From assembly GCA_041441555.1 (NCBI GenBank), contig JASDSW010000039.1, forward strand, positions 14,574 through 78,573: a stretch of DNA of 64,000 bases, written 5' to 3'. The stretch comes from Pseudaeromonas sp041441555 (GTDB taxonomy: Bacteria > Pseudomonadota > Gammaproteobacteria > Enterobacterales > Aeromonadaceae). Positions 9,053-18,500 of the stretch are shown here, piece by piece. Made by a program: the position numbers and the translations under genes. The first letter of the stretch is position 1; each line of letters begins with the position of its first letter. The notes beneath the pieces are model-generated. The model did not search any database. It was not told the origin of the DNA and saw only the letters and a program-made list of their open reading frames with translations.

Positions 9053-10653
9053 ACGCACAACGCTTGCCGGATTTAGCCAGCCAGGCGCACCTGAGATCGC
9101 GTCTGCACCACTTGCTGGCTTTCTCTTCGCCGTTCATCTTTCTAGCCGGCGCCGCAGGCAGCGGGCGCACTCTTTTGTGCGAGCAACTGCTGTCGATGTT
9201 TGATTCGCCGCCTTGGCGCGTCGCCTTTGTCAGTTGTCAACGCGGCCTGCCGTTGTCGCGTTTGCGGGAGATTTTGATCTCTCAGCTGGCGCCAGCTGCT
9301 GTTTTCAATCCGGAAGACGGCTGTGCCGATTCTCTGGTTCGGATCCTGGGGGCCGAGTCCCGCGCTTTACTGCTGGTGATCGATGATGCCGATCAAGCGG
9401 TGGAGGGCTTGATCTCCGAGCTTTGGGAGCTGTATTCCATTAATGATGCGCTTCCGCAACCTCACAAAATCAGTGTGTTACTCTGTGGCGCGGCCCCTTG
9501 GTGCGAGTCTCAGGCACGCAGTCTCAAGGGGCATGCCGGGCCGGCGCTCGAGCTGGATGTTGAGCCTCTGCCGACCGACGAGCAGATGGCGTTGTTAGAG
9601 TATTGTCTGCGTCGTGCCGATTATTATGCATTACTGCCGAATCCGGCTGCACTGGCGGATAAGTTGCGCCTGTGCGCGGGCAACCCTGGCCAGATTGTCG
9701 CCCTGGCGGAGAGTATTATGAGCAAGAAGAGCCCCACGAAGAGAACCCATTTACCGACCCACAAGGTCGTGGCCTCGGTCGCCGTGGTTGCGGCCCTGAT
9801 TCTGCTGCTCAGTTGGGTGATTCCGCCGTTGTTGACTGAATCGTCGACACCTCCCACATCAGAACCGTTGCCAACCGCCAGTTCGGCGGCGACGGCCACG
9901 GTGATTCCGGCCGCGCAGAGCATCAAACCGGTCGAGGATAAGGCGCCCTTGCCTGCTGATGCGGTTAGTCAGGCGGATCTGGATGCCAAGTTACCCGCCG
10001 AACAGCGTCGCGTCGTGATTGCGGACCATGTGGTCAAACAGATCATGAGCGATCCCCGTTCCGGCAAAGTCGTCTCAGCGGCACAAGCGACGGCATCCGC
10101 CGCCGTCTCTGCGCCTGTTTCTGGGGCCATGGCTCCCGTTTCGGGTGCTGTGACCTCCTTGCAGCAGTTGTCGCCCTTGGCGGAAGAACTCAAAGCGGCT
10201 CCGTTACCGGCAGCCAGCAGCTCTGCGGTGTCGGCGGCATCGGGGAACGTCAGCGCGGCCGCAGTGACGGTAGCTCAGCCAACCGATGACAAGGCTGCGG
10301 TCAAGGCCAATGCGAGCGCTGCGGACAAGCCGGTGGTGGCGACTGAAGCATTGGCGAGTGTCATGGGTAATAACAGCGAATTGAAGCAGAAGCCGCTGCG
10401 TAGTTACACCATCCAGCTCTCGGCGGGCAGTGAGGCGGCGGCACTGGTGCGTTATGCCAAACAGAAGAGTCTCTCCGGGCGCTACTGGATTTATCAGACC
10501 GAATACAACGGCAAGCCGTGGTATGTGTTGATCCTCGGCGAATATGGCTCGGCCAAGCAGGCCAAGGCGGCCATCAATGCCATGCCAGCCGCCTTGCGGC
10601 AGAGTCAACCCTGGCCCAAGTCGTTTGGCCAGGTCCAAAAAGAGATGAAATAA
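9049..10653 (+). CDS. damX: DamX-like SPOR-domain cell division protein
   Basis: Inner-membrane protein of 534 aa that localises to the septum through its C-terminal SPOR domain, which binds denuded glycan. The N-terminal 230 residues resemble an AAA-type ATPase, but the Walker A motif reads GAAGSGRT with Arg where Lys is usual; LLLVIDDAD looks like Walker B. One membrane segment (about residues 240-262) is followed by a long Ala/Pro/Ser-rich periplasmic linker and a SPOR domain from about residue 443 (YTIQLSAGSE). The GTG start overlaps the aroB stop. Gene order aroK-aroB-damX-dam supports the name. Confidence 0.9.
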   Translation: MNAQRLPDLASQAHLRSRLHHLLAFSSPFIFLAGAAGSGRTLLCEQLLSMFDSPPWRVAFVSCQRGLPLSRLREILISQLAPAAVFNPEDGCADSLVRILGAESRALLLVIDDADQAVEGLISELWELYSINDALPQPHKISVLLCGAAPWCESQARSLKGHAGPALELDVEPLPTDEQMALLEYCLRRADYYALLPNPAALADKLRLCAGNPGQIVALAESIMSKKSPTKRTHLPTHKVVASVAVVAALILLLSWVIPPLLTESSTPPTSEPLPTASSAATATVIPAAQSIKPVEDKAPLPADAVSQADLDAKLPAEQRRVVIADHVVKQIMSDPRSGKVVSAAQATASAAVSAPVSGAMAPVSGAVTSLQQLSPLAEELKAAPLPAASSSAVSAASGNVSAAAVTVAQPTDDKAAVKANASAADKPVVATEALASVMGNNSELKQKPLRSYTIQLSAGSEAAALVRYAKQKSLSGRYWIYQTEYNGKPWYVLILGEYGSAKQAKAAINAMPAALRQSQPWPKSFGQVQKEMK

Positions 10654-10679
10654 CCAGAGTCTTGGTATCGACTTCGTGA

Positions 10680-10705
10680 GGGGGCTACAATGCGCCCCCT
10701 TTTTT
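10680..10705 (+). terminator. Terminator between damX and dam
   Basis: GGGGGC and GCCCCC arms enclose an 8-base loop and are followed by six T. It probably ends the aroK-aroB-damX transcript, so dam would need its own promoter or readthrough. Confidence 0.8.
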
Positions 10706-10741
10706 GTGGCGAGTGGCCGCTTGTAGCATGACAAAGCACCG

Positions 10742-11578
10742 ATGAAAAAAACGCGCGCATTTCTCAAGTGGGCTGGTGGCAAATATGCCTTGGTCGACTC
10801 CATCACGGCTCGACTGCCACAGGGGCGGGTTCTGGTCGAACCCTTTGTCGGCGCGGGCTCGGTCTTTATGAATACAGAGTATGAAGCCTACCTGTTGGCC
10901 GATATCAATCCGGATCTCATCGATTTCTACAATTTGCTCAAGAGTGCGCCCGATGCCGTGATCCAGCAGGCGCGGGGGCTGTTCTGCCCGGCGAATAATC
11001 AGCGCGAGGCCTATTTTGAGCTGCGTGCCGCTTTTAACCAGTGTCACGAGGCGCGCGAGCGCGCGGCCCTGTTCCTGTACCTGAATCGACACGGCTATAA
11101 CGGCCTCTGTCGCTACAACAAGAAGGGGGGCTTCAATGTTCCCTTCGGCAAGTACAAGGCGCCCTACTTCCCGGAAGAGGAGCTCTGGGCTTTCGCCGAG
11201 AAGGCGCAGCGTGCCACCTTCATCTGCGAATGCTACTCCAAGACCTTTGAACGGCTGGAGGCGGACCACGTCGTCTATTGTGATCCGCCCTACGTGCCAC
11301 TATCGAGCTCGGCCAATTTCACCACCTATGCGGCCAATGGCTTCTCGCTGGACGACCAGGCGTTGCTGGCACGTTTGGCGCGTCATACTGCGCAGGAGCG
11401 GCAGGTTCCGGTGCTGATCAGCAACCATGCGACGGCGCTGACCTACGAACTGTATCGCGGCGCCTCGTTGGACGAGATCCAGGTCAAGCGGACCATCAGT
11501 CGCAGTGCCGGGAATCGCAACAAGGTTGGCGAGTTGCTGGCGCTCTATCTGCCTGGCATGGTGTTTGACGGAGGCTAG
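10742..11578 (+). CDS. dam: DNA adenine methylase
   Basis: Methylates adenine N6 in GATC, marking the parental strand for mismatch repair and timing replication. The 278-aa product has the alpha-class order: FLKWAGGKYALV near the N-terminus (AdoMet-binding FxGxG-type motif), FVGAGSVF, and catalytic DPPY at about residue 181 (CDPPYVPLSSSANF). RTISRSAGNRNKVGELLALY at the C-terminus is typical of Dam. The gene lies between a strong terminator and rpe. Confidence 0.96.
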   Translation: MKKTRAFLKWAGGKYALVDSITARLPQGRVLVEPFVGAGSVFMNTEYEAYLLADINPDLIDFYNLLKSAPDAVIQQARGLFCPANNQREAYFELRAAFNQCHEARERAALFLYLNRHGYNGLCRYNKKGGFNVPFGKYKAPYFPEEELWAFAEKAQRATFICECYSKTFERLEADHVVYCDPPYVPLSSSANFTTYAANGFSLDDQALLARLARHTAQERQVPVLISNHATALTYELYRGASLDEIQVKRTISRSAGNRNKVGELLALYLPGMVFDGG

Positions 11579-11641
11579 AGTCAGCTCTCGCCTTGGGGTA
11601 CTATTTGCCCGTTTTTATTGCCAACTTCGGATGATTGCCTA

Positions 11642-12316
11642 ATGAAAGAGTTCCAGATCGCCCCTTCCATCCTTTCTGCCGATTTTGCCCGTCTGGGTGA
11701 AGATGTGGCTCGTGTCTTGGCGGCCGGGGCGGACGTGGTGCACTTCGATGTGATGGACAACCACTATGTGCCCAACCTGACCATAGGCCCCATGGTCTGT
11801 CAGGCCCTGCGCAACTATGGCATTCAGGCGCCGATCGACGTCCATCTGATGGTCAAACCGGTGGATCGTCTGATCCCCGATTTTGCCAAGGCGGGAGCCT
11901 CTTTGATCACCTTTCATCCGGAGTGTTCCGAGCATATCGATCGCACGCTGCAACTGATCAAGGATCACGGCTGTCAGGCCGGTCTGGTCTTCAATCCGGC
12001 GACGCCGCTGCACTATCTGGATTATGTGCTGGATAAGCTCGATGTGATCCTGCTGATGTCGGTCAACCCGGGTTTCGGCGGTCAGAGCTTCATTCCTGGT
12101 ACTCTCGACAAGCTGCGCCAGGTGCGTCAGTTGATCGATGCCAGCGGCCGCGATATTCGTCTGGAGATCGACGGCGGCGTCAAGGTGGATAATATCCGCG
12201 AGATCGCCGCCGCCGGGGCTGACATGTTCGTGGCGGGCTCGGCGATCTTCAGCCAGCCTGACTACCAGGCGGTCATTGCCCAGATGCGAGCCGAGTTGGC
12301 CAAAGTCCATGGCTGA
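11642..12316 (+). CDS. rpe: Ribulose-phosphate 3-epimerase
   Basis: Interconverts ribulose 5-phosphate and xylulose 5-phosphate in the pentose phosphate pathway. It is a TIM barrel of 224 aa, with metal ligands in HFDVMDNHYVPN and VHLMV, the loop MSVNPGFGGQ, catalytic Asp in LEIDGGV, and phosphate-binding VAGSAIF. The ATG at 11642 is preferred over an in-frame upstream start at 11618. The stop overlaps the gph ATG at 12309 by eight bases. Confidence 0.97.
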   Translation: MKEFQIAPSILSADFARLGEDVARVLAAGADVVHFDVMDNHYVPNLTIGPMVCQALRNYGIQAPIDVHLMVKPVDRLIPDFAKAGASLITFHPECSEHIDRTLQLIKDHGCQAGLVFNPATPLHYLDYVLDKLDVILLMSVNPGFGGQSFIPGTLDKLRQVRQLIDASGRDIRLEIDGGVKVDNIREIAAAGADMFVAGSAIFSQPDYQAVIAQMRAELAKVHG

Positions 12317-13001
12317 GAACAAACGCGCCGACATCGACTTGCTGCTGTTCGATCTGGACGGCACTCTGGTCGATAGCGTGCCGCAACTGCACCGGGCGGT
12401 GGATGCTGCGCTCCAGAGTTGCGCTCTGCCGGGGGTCACCCTCGAGCAGGTCAAGCAGTGGATCGGCAATGGCGCGGATCTCCTGCTGCGGCGGGCCATC
12501 CAACGCCGCTATGAGCTGCAAGGCGAGATGGACGAGGCGCTGGTGCAGCGCGTGCGACAACAATTCGATGAGCGTTATCTGGCCGGTTTGGCGAGCGACT
12601 TCTCCCTGTTTCCCGGGGTCGTTGCGACGCTGCAACGGCTGCGCGCCGCCGGTTATCGCATGGCGGTGGTGACCAACAAGCCCCACCCGTTCGTGGCGCC
12701 TCTGCTGCAAGAGGCGGGTTTGATGCCGCTGTTTGATCAACTGCTCGGTGGCGATCTGCTACCGCAGCGCAAGCCGGATCCGGCGCCTCTGCTGCATGTC
12801 TGCCAGAGCCAGGGGATCGCCCCACGGCGCGCCCTGATGGTGGGCGACTCAAAGAATGATGTGTTGGCGGCCAAGGCGGCGGGAATGCCGGTCATTGGCC
12901 TGACCTACGGTTATAACCATGGCGAGCCCATCGCGGTGAGCAAGCCCGATTGGGTCATGGACCATTTTTGCCAGCTCGGCGATCTGTTGCTGGCCAACTG
13001 A
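12309..13001 (+). CDS. gph: Phosphoglycolate phosphatase
   Basis: HAD-superfamily phosphatase of 230 aa that removes 2-phosphoglycolate, for example from oxidative DNA-damage repair. The nucleophile motif FDLDGTLVDS, motif II Thr in VVTNKP, motif III Lys in RKPDP and motif IV GDSKND are all present. It starts inside the end of rpe and lies 18 bases before trpS, the usual dam-rpe-gph-trpS order. Confidence 0.95.
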   Translation: MAENKRADIDLLLFDLDGTLVDSVPQLHRAVDAALQSCALPGVTLEQVKQWIGNGADLLLRRAIQRRYELQGEMDEALVQRVRQQFDERYLAGLASDFSLFPGVVATLQRLRAAGYRMAVVTNKPHPFVAPLLQEAGLMPLFDQLLGGDLLPQRKPDPAPLLHVCQSQGIAPRRALMVGDSKNDVLAAKAAGMPVIGLTYGYNHGEPIAVSKPDWVMDHFCQLGDLLLAN

Positions 13002-13019
13002 CAAGGAATTGCGACGCGA

Positions 13020-14024
13020 ATGACTAGACCGATCGTTTTTAGCGGAGCCCAACCCTCCGGGCAGCTGACCATAGGCAACTACATGGGCGCCCTGCGCCAA
13101 TGGGTGCGCATGCAGGACGATTATGATTGCCTCTACTGCATCGTCGATCTGCACGCCATCACGGTGCGTCAGGATCCGCAGACGCTGCGCAAGGCCTGCC
13201 TGGATGCCGCGGCTCTCTACCTGGCCATCGGCATCGATCCCGACAAGAGCACCGTCTTCCTGCAGTCTCATGTTCCGCAACACGCCGAGCTGGGTTGGGT
13301 GCTGAACTGCTACACCCAGATGGGCGAGCTCTCCCGCATGACCCAGTTCAAGGACAAGTCGCAACGCTACGAGAATAACGTCAACGTCGGCCTGTTTGAT
13401 TATCCGGTGCTGATGGCAGCCGACATCCTGCTCTATCAGGCCAATCAGGTGCCGGTCGGTCACGATCAGAAACAGCATCTGGAGCTGACCCGTGATGTAG
13501 CGTACCGCTTCAACACCCTGTATGGCGAGGTGTTTGCCATGCCGGAGCCCTTCATTCCGGAGCAGGGGGCTCGGGTCATGAGTCTGCAGGAGCCGACCAA
13601 GAAGATGTCCAAGTCGGATGACAATCAGAACAACATCATCGGGCTGCTGGAAGATCCGAAGTCCATCGCCAAGAAGATCAAGCGGGCGATGACCGATTCC
13701 GAAGAGCCGCCGGTGGTTCGTTTCGATCTTGAGCAGAAGGCCGGGGTCTCGAACCTGTTGACCCTGATGCACGGCGCCACCGGGCGCAGCATCGTCGAGC
13801 TGGAGCAGCACTTTGCCGGTAAGATGTATGGCCATCTCAAGAACGAGACCGCCGAGGCTGTCGTGGCTCTGCTGGAGCCGGTACAGCAGCGCTATCAGGC
13901 GCTGCGTGCCGATGAGGCGCACCTGCTGGCCGTCCTCAGCCGCGGCGCCGATAAGGCGCGGGCTCGTGCCGAGGCAACGCTGCAGAAGGTCTATGCCGCC
14001 GTGGGGTTTGTCCCCAAAGTTTAA
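13020..14024 (+). CDS. trpS: Tryptophanyl-tRNA synthetase
   Basis: Class I aminoacyl-tRNA synthetase that charges tRNA-Trp; 334 aa, the bacterial length. The HIGH-equivalent lies in SGQLTIGNYMGAL (TIGN), the tryptophan pocket in YQANQVPVGHDQKQH, and the KMSKS loop in KKMSKSDDN near residue 195. A strong terminator follows, closing the gene run. Confidence 0.98.
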   Translation: MTRPIVFSGAQPSGQLTIGNYMGALRQWVRMQDDYDCLYCIVDLHAITVRQDPQTLRKACLDAAALYLAIGIDPDKSTVFLQSHVPQHAELGWVLNCYTQMGELSRMTQFKDKSQRYENNVNVGLFDYPVLMAADILLYQANQVPVGHDQKQHLELTRDVAYRFNTLYGEVFAMPEPFIPEQGARVMSLQEPTKKMSKSDDNQNNIIGLLEDPKSIAKKIKRAMTDSEEPPVVRFDLEQKAGVSNLLTLMHGATGRSIVELEQHFAGKMYGHLKNETAEAVVALLEPVQQRYQALRADEAHLLAVLSRGADKARARAEATLQKVYAAVGFVPKV

Positions 14025-14035
14025 CTATTGGCCGA

Positions 14036-14068
14036 CTCCCGGTGAGATGACTCACCGGGAGCCATTTT
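14036..14068 (+). terminator. Terminator after trpS
   Basis: CTCCCGGTGAG and CTCACCGGGAG form a perfect 11-bp stem with an ATGA loop, followed by a short T-rich stretch. Confidence 0.88.
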
Positions 14069-14097
14069 ATCCCGTGTGTTAACCCATTGAATCCCAC

Positions 14098-14319
14098 ATG
14101 TCTCAGACCCAATCGTTAGAACCCACCGAACTAGAATTGGAAAGCAAAGATTACTGGTTGCGTCGTTTCCGCAAGGCCAAGACGCTCAAGACCCTCGAAT
14201 TGATGGTGCCCAAGGCGGTCGATCAACACCATCAAAGGGCGCCCGTGGTGGCTGCCATCTACCTGGCGGAATGCCAGCGGGAACGGGAGCTGGAGTGCGG
14301 AATTCTGCTCAATCGCTGA
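14098..14319 (+). CDS. Small conserved-looking protein, function unknown
   Basis: A 73-aa soluble, highly charged protein. It is Glu-rich at the N-terminus (TELELESKDYW), basic in the middle (RRFRKAKTLKTLE) and predicted mostly helical. It has no membrane segment, signal peptide or metal-binding motif. It sits alone between the trpS terminator and the efflux operon on the same strand. Codon usage looks like its neighbours, which suggests a real gene. I do not recognise a family. Confidence 0.6.
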   Translation: MSQTQSLEPTELELESKDYWLRRFRKAKTLKTLELMVPKAVDQHHQRAPVVAAIYLAECQRERELECGILLNR

Positions 14320-14393
14320 GCCAGATCCGGGCGCTCACCCGATGTTGTGACGCCATCGGCGAGCCGTGGCTTGGCATCGGGAGTCGTGCGCGT

Positions 14394-14408
14394 TGACAAG
14401 ATTTGTCA
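14394..14408. promoter_or_regulatory. Candidate operator before the RND efflux operon
   Basis: TGACAA-GAT-TTGTCA is a perfect 6-bp inverted repeat overlapping a TTGACA (14393-14398) that could be a -35 box. It lies about 95 bases before the likely start of the membrane fusion gene. No adjacent TetR- or MarR-type repressor is present, so the binding protein is unknown. Confidence 0.35.
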
Positions 14409-14491
14409 CAATTGGCGCCCGATTCTGACCTAATCACACCACACTCTCGCGATATACTGGGGCCATGTTGACTCATGGCCATCCCTCTTTT

Positions 14492-15580
14492 ATGCGCAAA
14501 ATCCTGATAGGAGCCCTGATCCTCCTGGCTCTGGTTTTCCTGGGCCGTCTGCTGCTCCCGCTGTTCTCTGCTTCATCCTCCCACTCGGCGCGAGCCGAGA
14601 GCCAGCGGCCAAGCGTGCGCGTTGCCACCGTCCAGTTAGTCCAGCTGCGGCCGCAATTGCCGCTGGTGGCGAAGTTGCAGGCGCAGCAATCGATCCTCGT
14701 CACCCCCGAGGTGAGTGGTCGCGTCACGGCCCTGCCCGATGCCCAGGGTGGCGAGGTGGCGGCCGGGGCCCGACTGATTCAACTCGATGATGCCCGGCAG
14801 CGCGCGGCTCTGAGCGAGGCCGAAGCCTTCTTGCAAAATGAGCAGCGCAAGCTCCGCGACATGACCCGCCTCGCCCGCAAGGGCGTCGTCACCCAGAACG
14901 ATCTGGAGGGGCAGAGTGCGGCCGTGGCGCAAGCCATCGCCCGGCGCGACATCGCCCGGGTTGAAGTCACCCAGCGCCAGCTGTTGGCCCCCTTTGCCGG
15001 TCGGGTTGGTTTATTCGATGTGAGTCTCGGGGCTCTGGTCACCCCGGGGGAGGCGCTGCTGCATCTGGATGATTTGGCCTCGATGCGGCTGGATCTGGCG
15101 GTCCCCGAGCGCTATCTGGCCCAATTGCAACTGGGGGCCAATCTGGTGGCCCGTGCCGCCGCCTGGCCCGAACAACCATTTACCGGCGAGATCGTGGCCA
15201 TCGATAGCCGGGTCGATGACGAGTCGCTGACGGTCAAGGTGCGGGTACGTTTTGCCAATCCGGATCGTCGTCTACGGCCGGGAATGTTGCTGCAGGTGGC
15301 CTTGCCGTTTGCCAGTGAGCGTCTGCCGCTGATCCCGATGCAGGCCGTCGAGTTTCAAGGGACACAACGCTTCGTCTATCTGCTGGATGGCGAGGATCGG
15401 GTCGAGCGTCGAGCCGTCAAACTGGGCGAGGCCCAGGGCAACCAGGTGAGCGTGGTTTCCGGTCTACAGGGGGGCGAGCGTCTGGTGGTGGAAGGGGTGG
15501 TGGCCTTGAAAGAGGGCATGCGGGTGCGGGTGATGCAGGCCGATGAGCCGGCGGAACAGTCGGAGGAGCCAGCGCCATGA
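14492..15580 (+). CDS. RND efflux periplasmic adaptor (membrane fusion protein)
   Basis: Periplasmic adaptor linking the inner-membrane RND pump to an outer-membrane channel. About 362 aa from the ATG at 14492; an in-frame ATG at 14465 would add nine residues, and neither start has a strong ribosome site. An N-terminal membrane anchor (about residues 4-25) is followed by a lipoyl/barrel-sandwich half (SGRVTALPDAQGGEVAAG), a helical hairpin, the returning half (APFAGRVG), a beta-barrel and a membrane-proximal domain. The stop overlaps the pump gene start. No outer-membrane channel gene is adjacent, so a TolC-like protein encoded elsewhere is probably used. Confidence 0.92.
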   Translation: MRKILIGALILLALVFLGRLLLPLFSASSSHSARAESQRPSVRVATVQLVQLRPQLPLVAKLQAQQSILVTPEVSGRVTALPDAQGGEVAAGARLIQLDDARQRAALSEAEAFLQNEQRKLRDMTRLARKGVVTQNDLEGQSAAVAQAIARRDIARVEVTQRQLLAPFAGRVGLFDVSLGALVTPGEALLHLDDLASMRLDLAVPERYLAQLQLGANLVARAAAWPEQPFTGEIVAIDSRVDDESLTVKVRVRFANPDRRLRPGMLLQVALPFASERLPLIPMQAVEFQGTQRFVYLLDGEDRVERRAVKLGEAQGNQVSVVSGLQGGERLVVEGVVALKEGMRVRVMQADEPAEQSEEPAP

Positions 15581-18500
15581 TCCTCTCCGATCTCTCCATT
15601 CGCCGTCCGGTATTCGCCCTGGTGGTCAGCCTGTTGCTGTTGATCTTCGGTCTGGTCGCCTTCTCGCGGCTGCCGGTGCGAGAGATGCCCGATGTGCAGA
15701 GCCCCTCGGTCAGCATAGTCACCACCTACGAGGGGGCGGCACCGGAGATCGTCGAAAACCAGGTCAGCAAGCCGCTGGAGGATCAGCTCTCCGGCATCAG
15801 CGGCATTCGCACCATCTACTCCACCAGTCGCAAGGGACGCAGCAGCATCACCATCGAGTTTCAACAGGGCTGGAACATGCTCGAGGCGCTGTCCGACATC
15901 CGCGATGCGGTGGCCCGGGCGCGTAACCAGTTGCCCGATGAGATCGACGAGCCCGTGGTGGCGCGGGATAACGGCGAGGGGGAGGTGGCCATCTGGCTGA
16001 ACTTTGCCAGTCGGCAGCTGGATCGCGTCGCCCTGACCGACTATGCCAACCGCCATCTGCCCAAGTCGCTGAGCCTGGTCAACGGGGTCAGCTCGGTCAA
16101 CCTCTCCGGGGATCTGCAGCGGGTCATGTATGTGCGGCTGGATCCGACCCGGATGAGCGGTCTGAATATCGCGGTCAACGATGTGCTCGATGCGCTGGCA
16201 CGCGAGAATGTCGAACTGCCCGGCGGCGAGATCCGCAACGACAGCATGGTCTTCCCGGTCCAGCTGCAGCGGCCCTATCAGGATGCCGCCAGCTTTCGCC
16301 GTCTGCCGGTGCGGACGCTCAGCGGTGGCCAGACCATCTACCTGGGGGATGTAGCGGATGTCGAGGTGGGGGCCAAGAACGAGCTGAGCGCTTACCAACG
16401 CAACGGCCAGGTCAGCATCGGCATCGGGATCATTCCGCAGTCGACGGCCAATCCGCTGGAGATGGCCGACGGCGTCACGCGGGAGGTGGCGCGCTTGCAG
16501 CGCTTCCTGCCGGCCGGCGCCGAGCTGGTGGTCGATTACAACAGCACCCTGTTCATTCGGCAGGCCATCGATGAGGTTTATCTGACGCTGGCCATCGCCG
16601 CCTTGCTGGTGGTCGGCGTGCTCTATCTGTTCATCGGTCAATGGCGAGCGACGCTGATCCCGGCGGTGACTGTGCCGGTGTCGCTGATCGCCGCCTGCAT
16701 CGGCGCCTGGTACTTCGGCTTCTCGGTCAACCTCATCACCCTGCTGGCGCTGATCCTGGCCATCGGTCTGGTGGTCGATGATGCCATCGTCGTGGTCGAG
16801 AACATCCACCACCATCTGGCGCTGGGGCGCTCCCCCTTGCTGGCGGCCTGGCATGGCACCCGGGAGGTCGGCTTTGCGGTGCTGGCCACCACAGTCGTGC
16901 TGGTCATGGTGTTTCTGCCGATCGCCTTCATGCAGGGGATGATTGGGCGGCTGTTTACCGAGTTCGCCTTGTTTCTGGCCCTGGCGGTGGGGTTCTCGGC
17001 GCTGATTGCCCTGACCCTGTCGCCGGCCATGGCGGCGCGCCTGTTGCGGCCGCAGGACAGACGCAACCGCCTGACCGGGCAACTGCAGCTGGGGATGGCG
17101 TGGCTCAATGAAGCGTATCGCCGAGCCTTGCGCCCACTGTTGCGGCGCGCCTGGCTGGCGCCCTGTGCCATGCTGCTGGTGCTGCTGGCCATCGGGGTTC
17201 TCTATTGGCTCATTCCGAGCAATCTGGCGCCGGTGGAGGATCGCGGCGTCATCTACGTGATGGTCAAGGGGGCGGAAGGGACCAGTATCGAGCGGATGAA
17301 GCGCAACATGCAGCAGGTGGAGTCCCGTCTGCTTCCGCTGGTGGGGCAGGGGGTGATCAGCGCCATCAGCTTCAGCACGCCGGCCTTCGGGCGCGGCAGT
17401 GATCAGACCGGGATGGTGACCATCCAGTTGACCGATTGGGCGCAGCGCGAGGAGACGGCGCAACAGCTGCTCAAGCGTCTGCCGAGCCTGTTGCAGGGCA
17501 TTCCGGATATCTCGCTACGTCCCTTTCAGCCGGGGTTTCGCGGTCGCTCCCAGGCGCCGGTGCAGTTTGTGCTGCAGGGGGGCGATTACGCCGAGCTGAA
17601 TCACTGGGCGCTGGCCCTCAAGCAGGCGGTCACCGAGGCGGCCATCGTCGAAAACCCGGATCTGGATTACAGCGAGCAGACGCCGGAGCTGCGGGTCCGG
17701 GTGGATGTGGAGCGCGCGGCCAAGCTGGAGGTTTCCCAGCAGGAGATCGGCCAGGCGTTGCAGACCCTGCTGGGGGGCAGCAGCAAGACCAGCTTCACCG
17801 AGCAGGGGGAGGAGTATGACGTCTACGTGCGGGCCGATCAGCAGCGCTTCATCAACGGCAACGATCTGAGTCACCTCTACCTGCGATCGGCTCAGGGCGA
17901 CATGGTGTCGCTGGCCAGTCTGGCCCGGTTCGAGCTGATTGCCTCGCCGCAGCGGCTGGGTCACTACCAGCGGCAGAAATCGATTACCCTGGCGGCCTAT
18001 TTGCCTGCCGGACAGACCCAGGGCACCGCCCTGGCCTGGATGGATGATTGGGCCAAGCAGCATCTGCCGGCCGGAATGACGGTGGACTACGCCGGCGAGT
18101 CGAAGGATTTTCGCGATTCGCAGGGCGATGTGCTGGCGGTGTTTGCCCTGGCGGTGCTGGTGGCCTTCCTGGTGATGGCCGCCCAGTTCGAGAGTTTCTT
18201 GAACCCCCTGGTGGTGATGTTCACCGTTCCGCTGGGCATTCTCGGGGGGCTGCTCGGGCTCTGGTTGCTGGGGTTGAGTCTGGATCTCTACGGCCAGATC
18301 GGCATGCTGCTGCTCATCGGCATGGTGACGAAAAACGGCCTCCTGATCGTCGAGTTTGCCAACCAGTTGCGCAGCCGGGGAGCCGAGTTTGAGGAGGCGA
18401 TTATCGAGGCGGCGGTGCGGCGTCTGCGACCGATCCTGATGACCTCGGCGACCGCCATCATCGCCGCCATCCCGCTGATGCTCTCCCGTGGCGCCGGCTA

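Noticed and set aside
15376..17463. A 695-codon open frame on the minus strand opposite the RND adaptor and pump genes
   Set aside because: It is rich in Gln, His, Arg and Asp as expected for an antisense frame of GC-rich coding DNA, has no recognisable domain, and the plus-strand genes are unmistakable.
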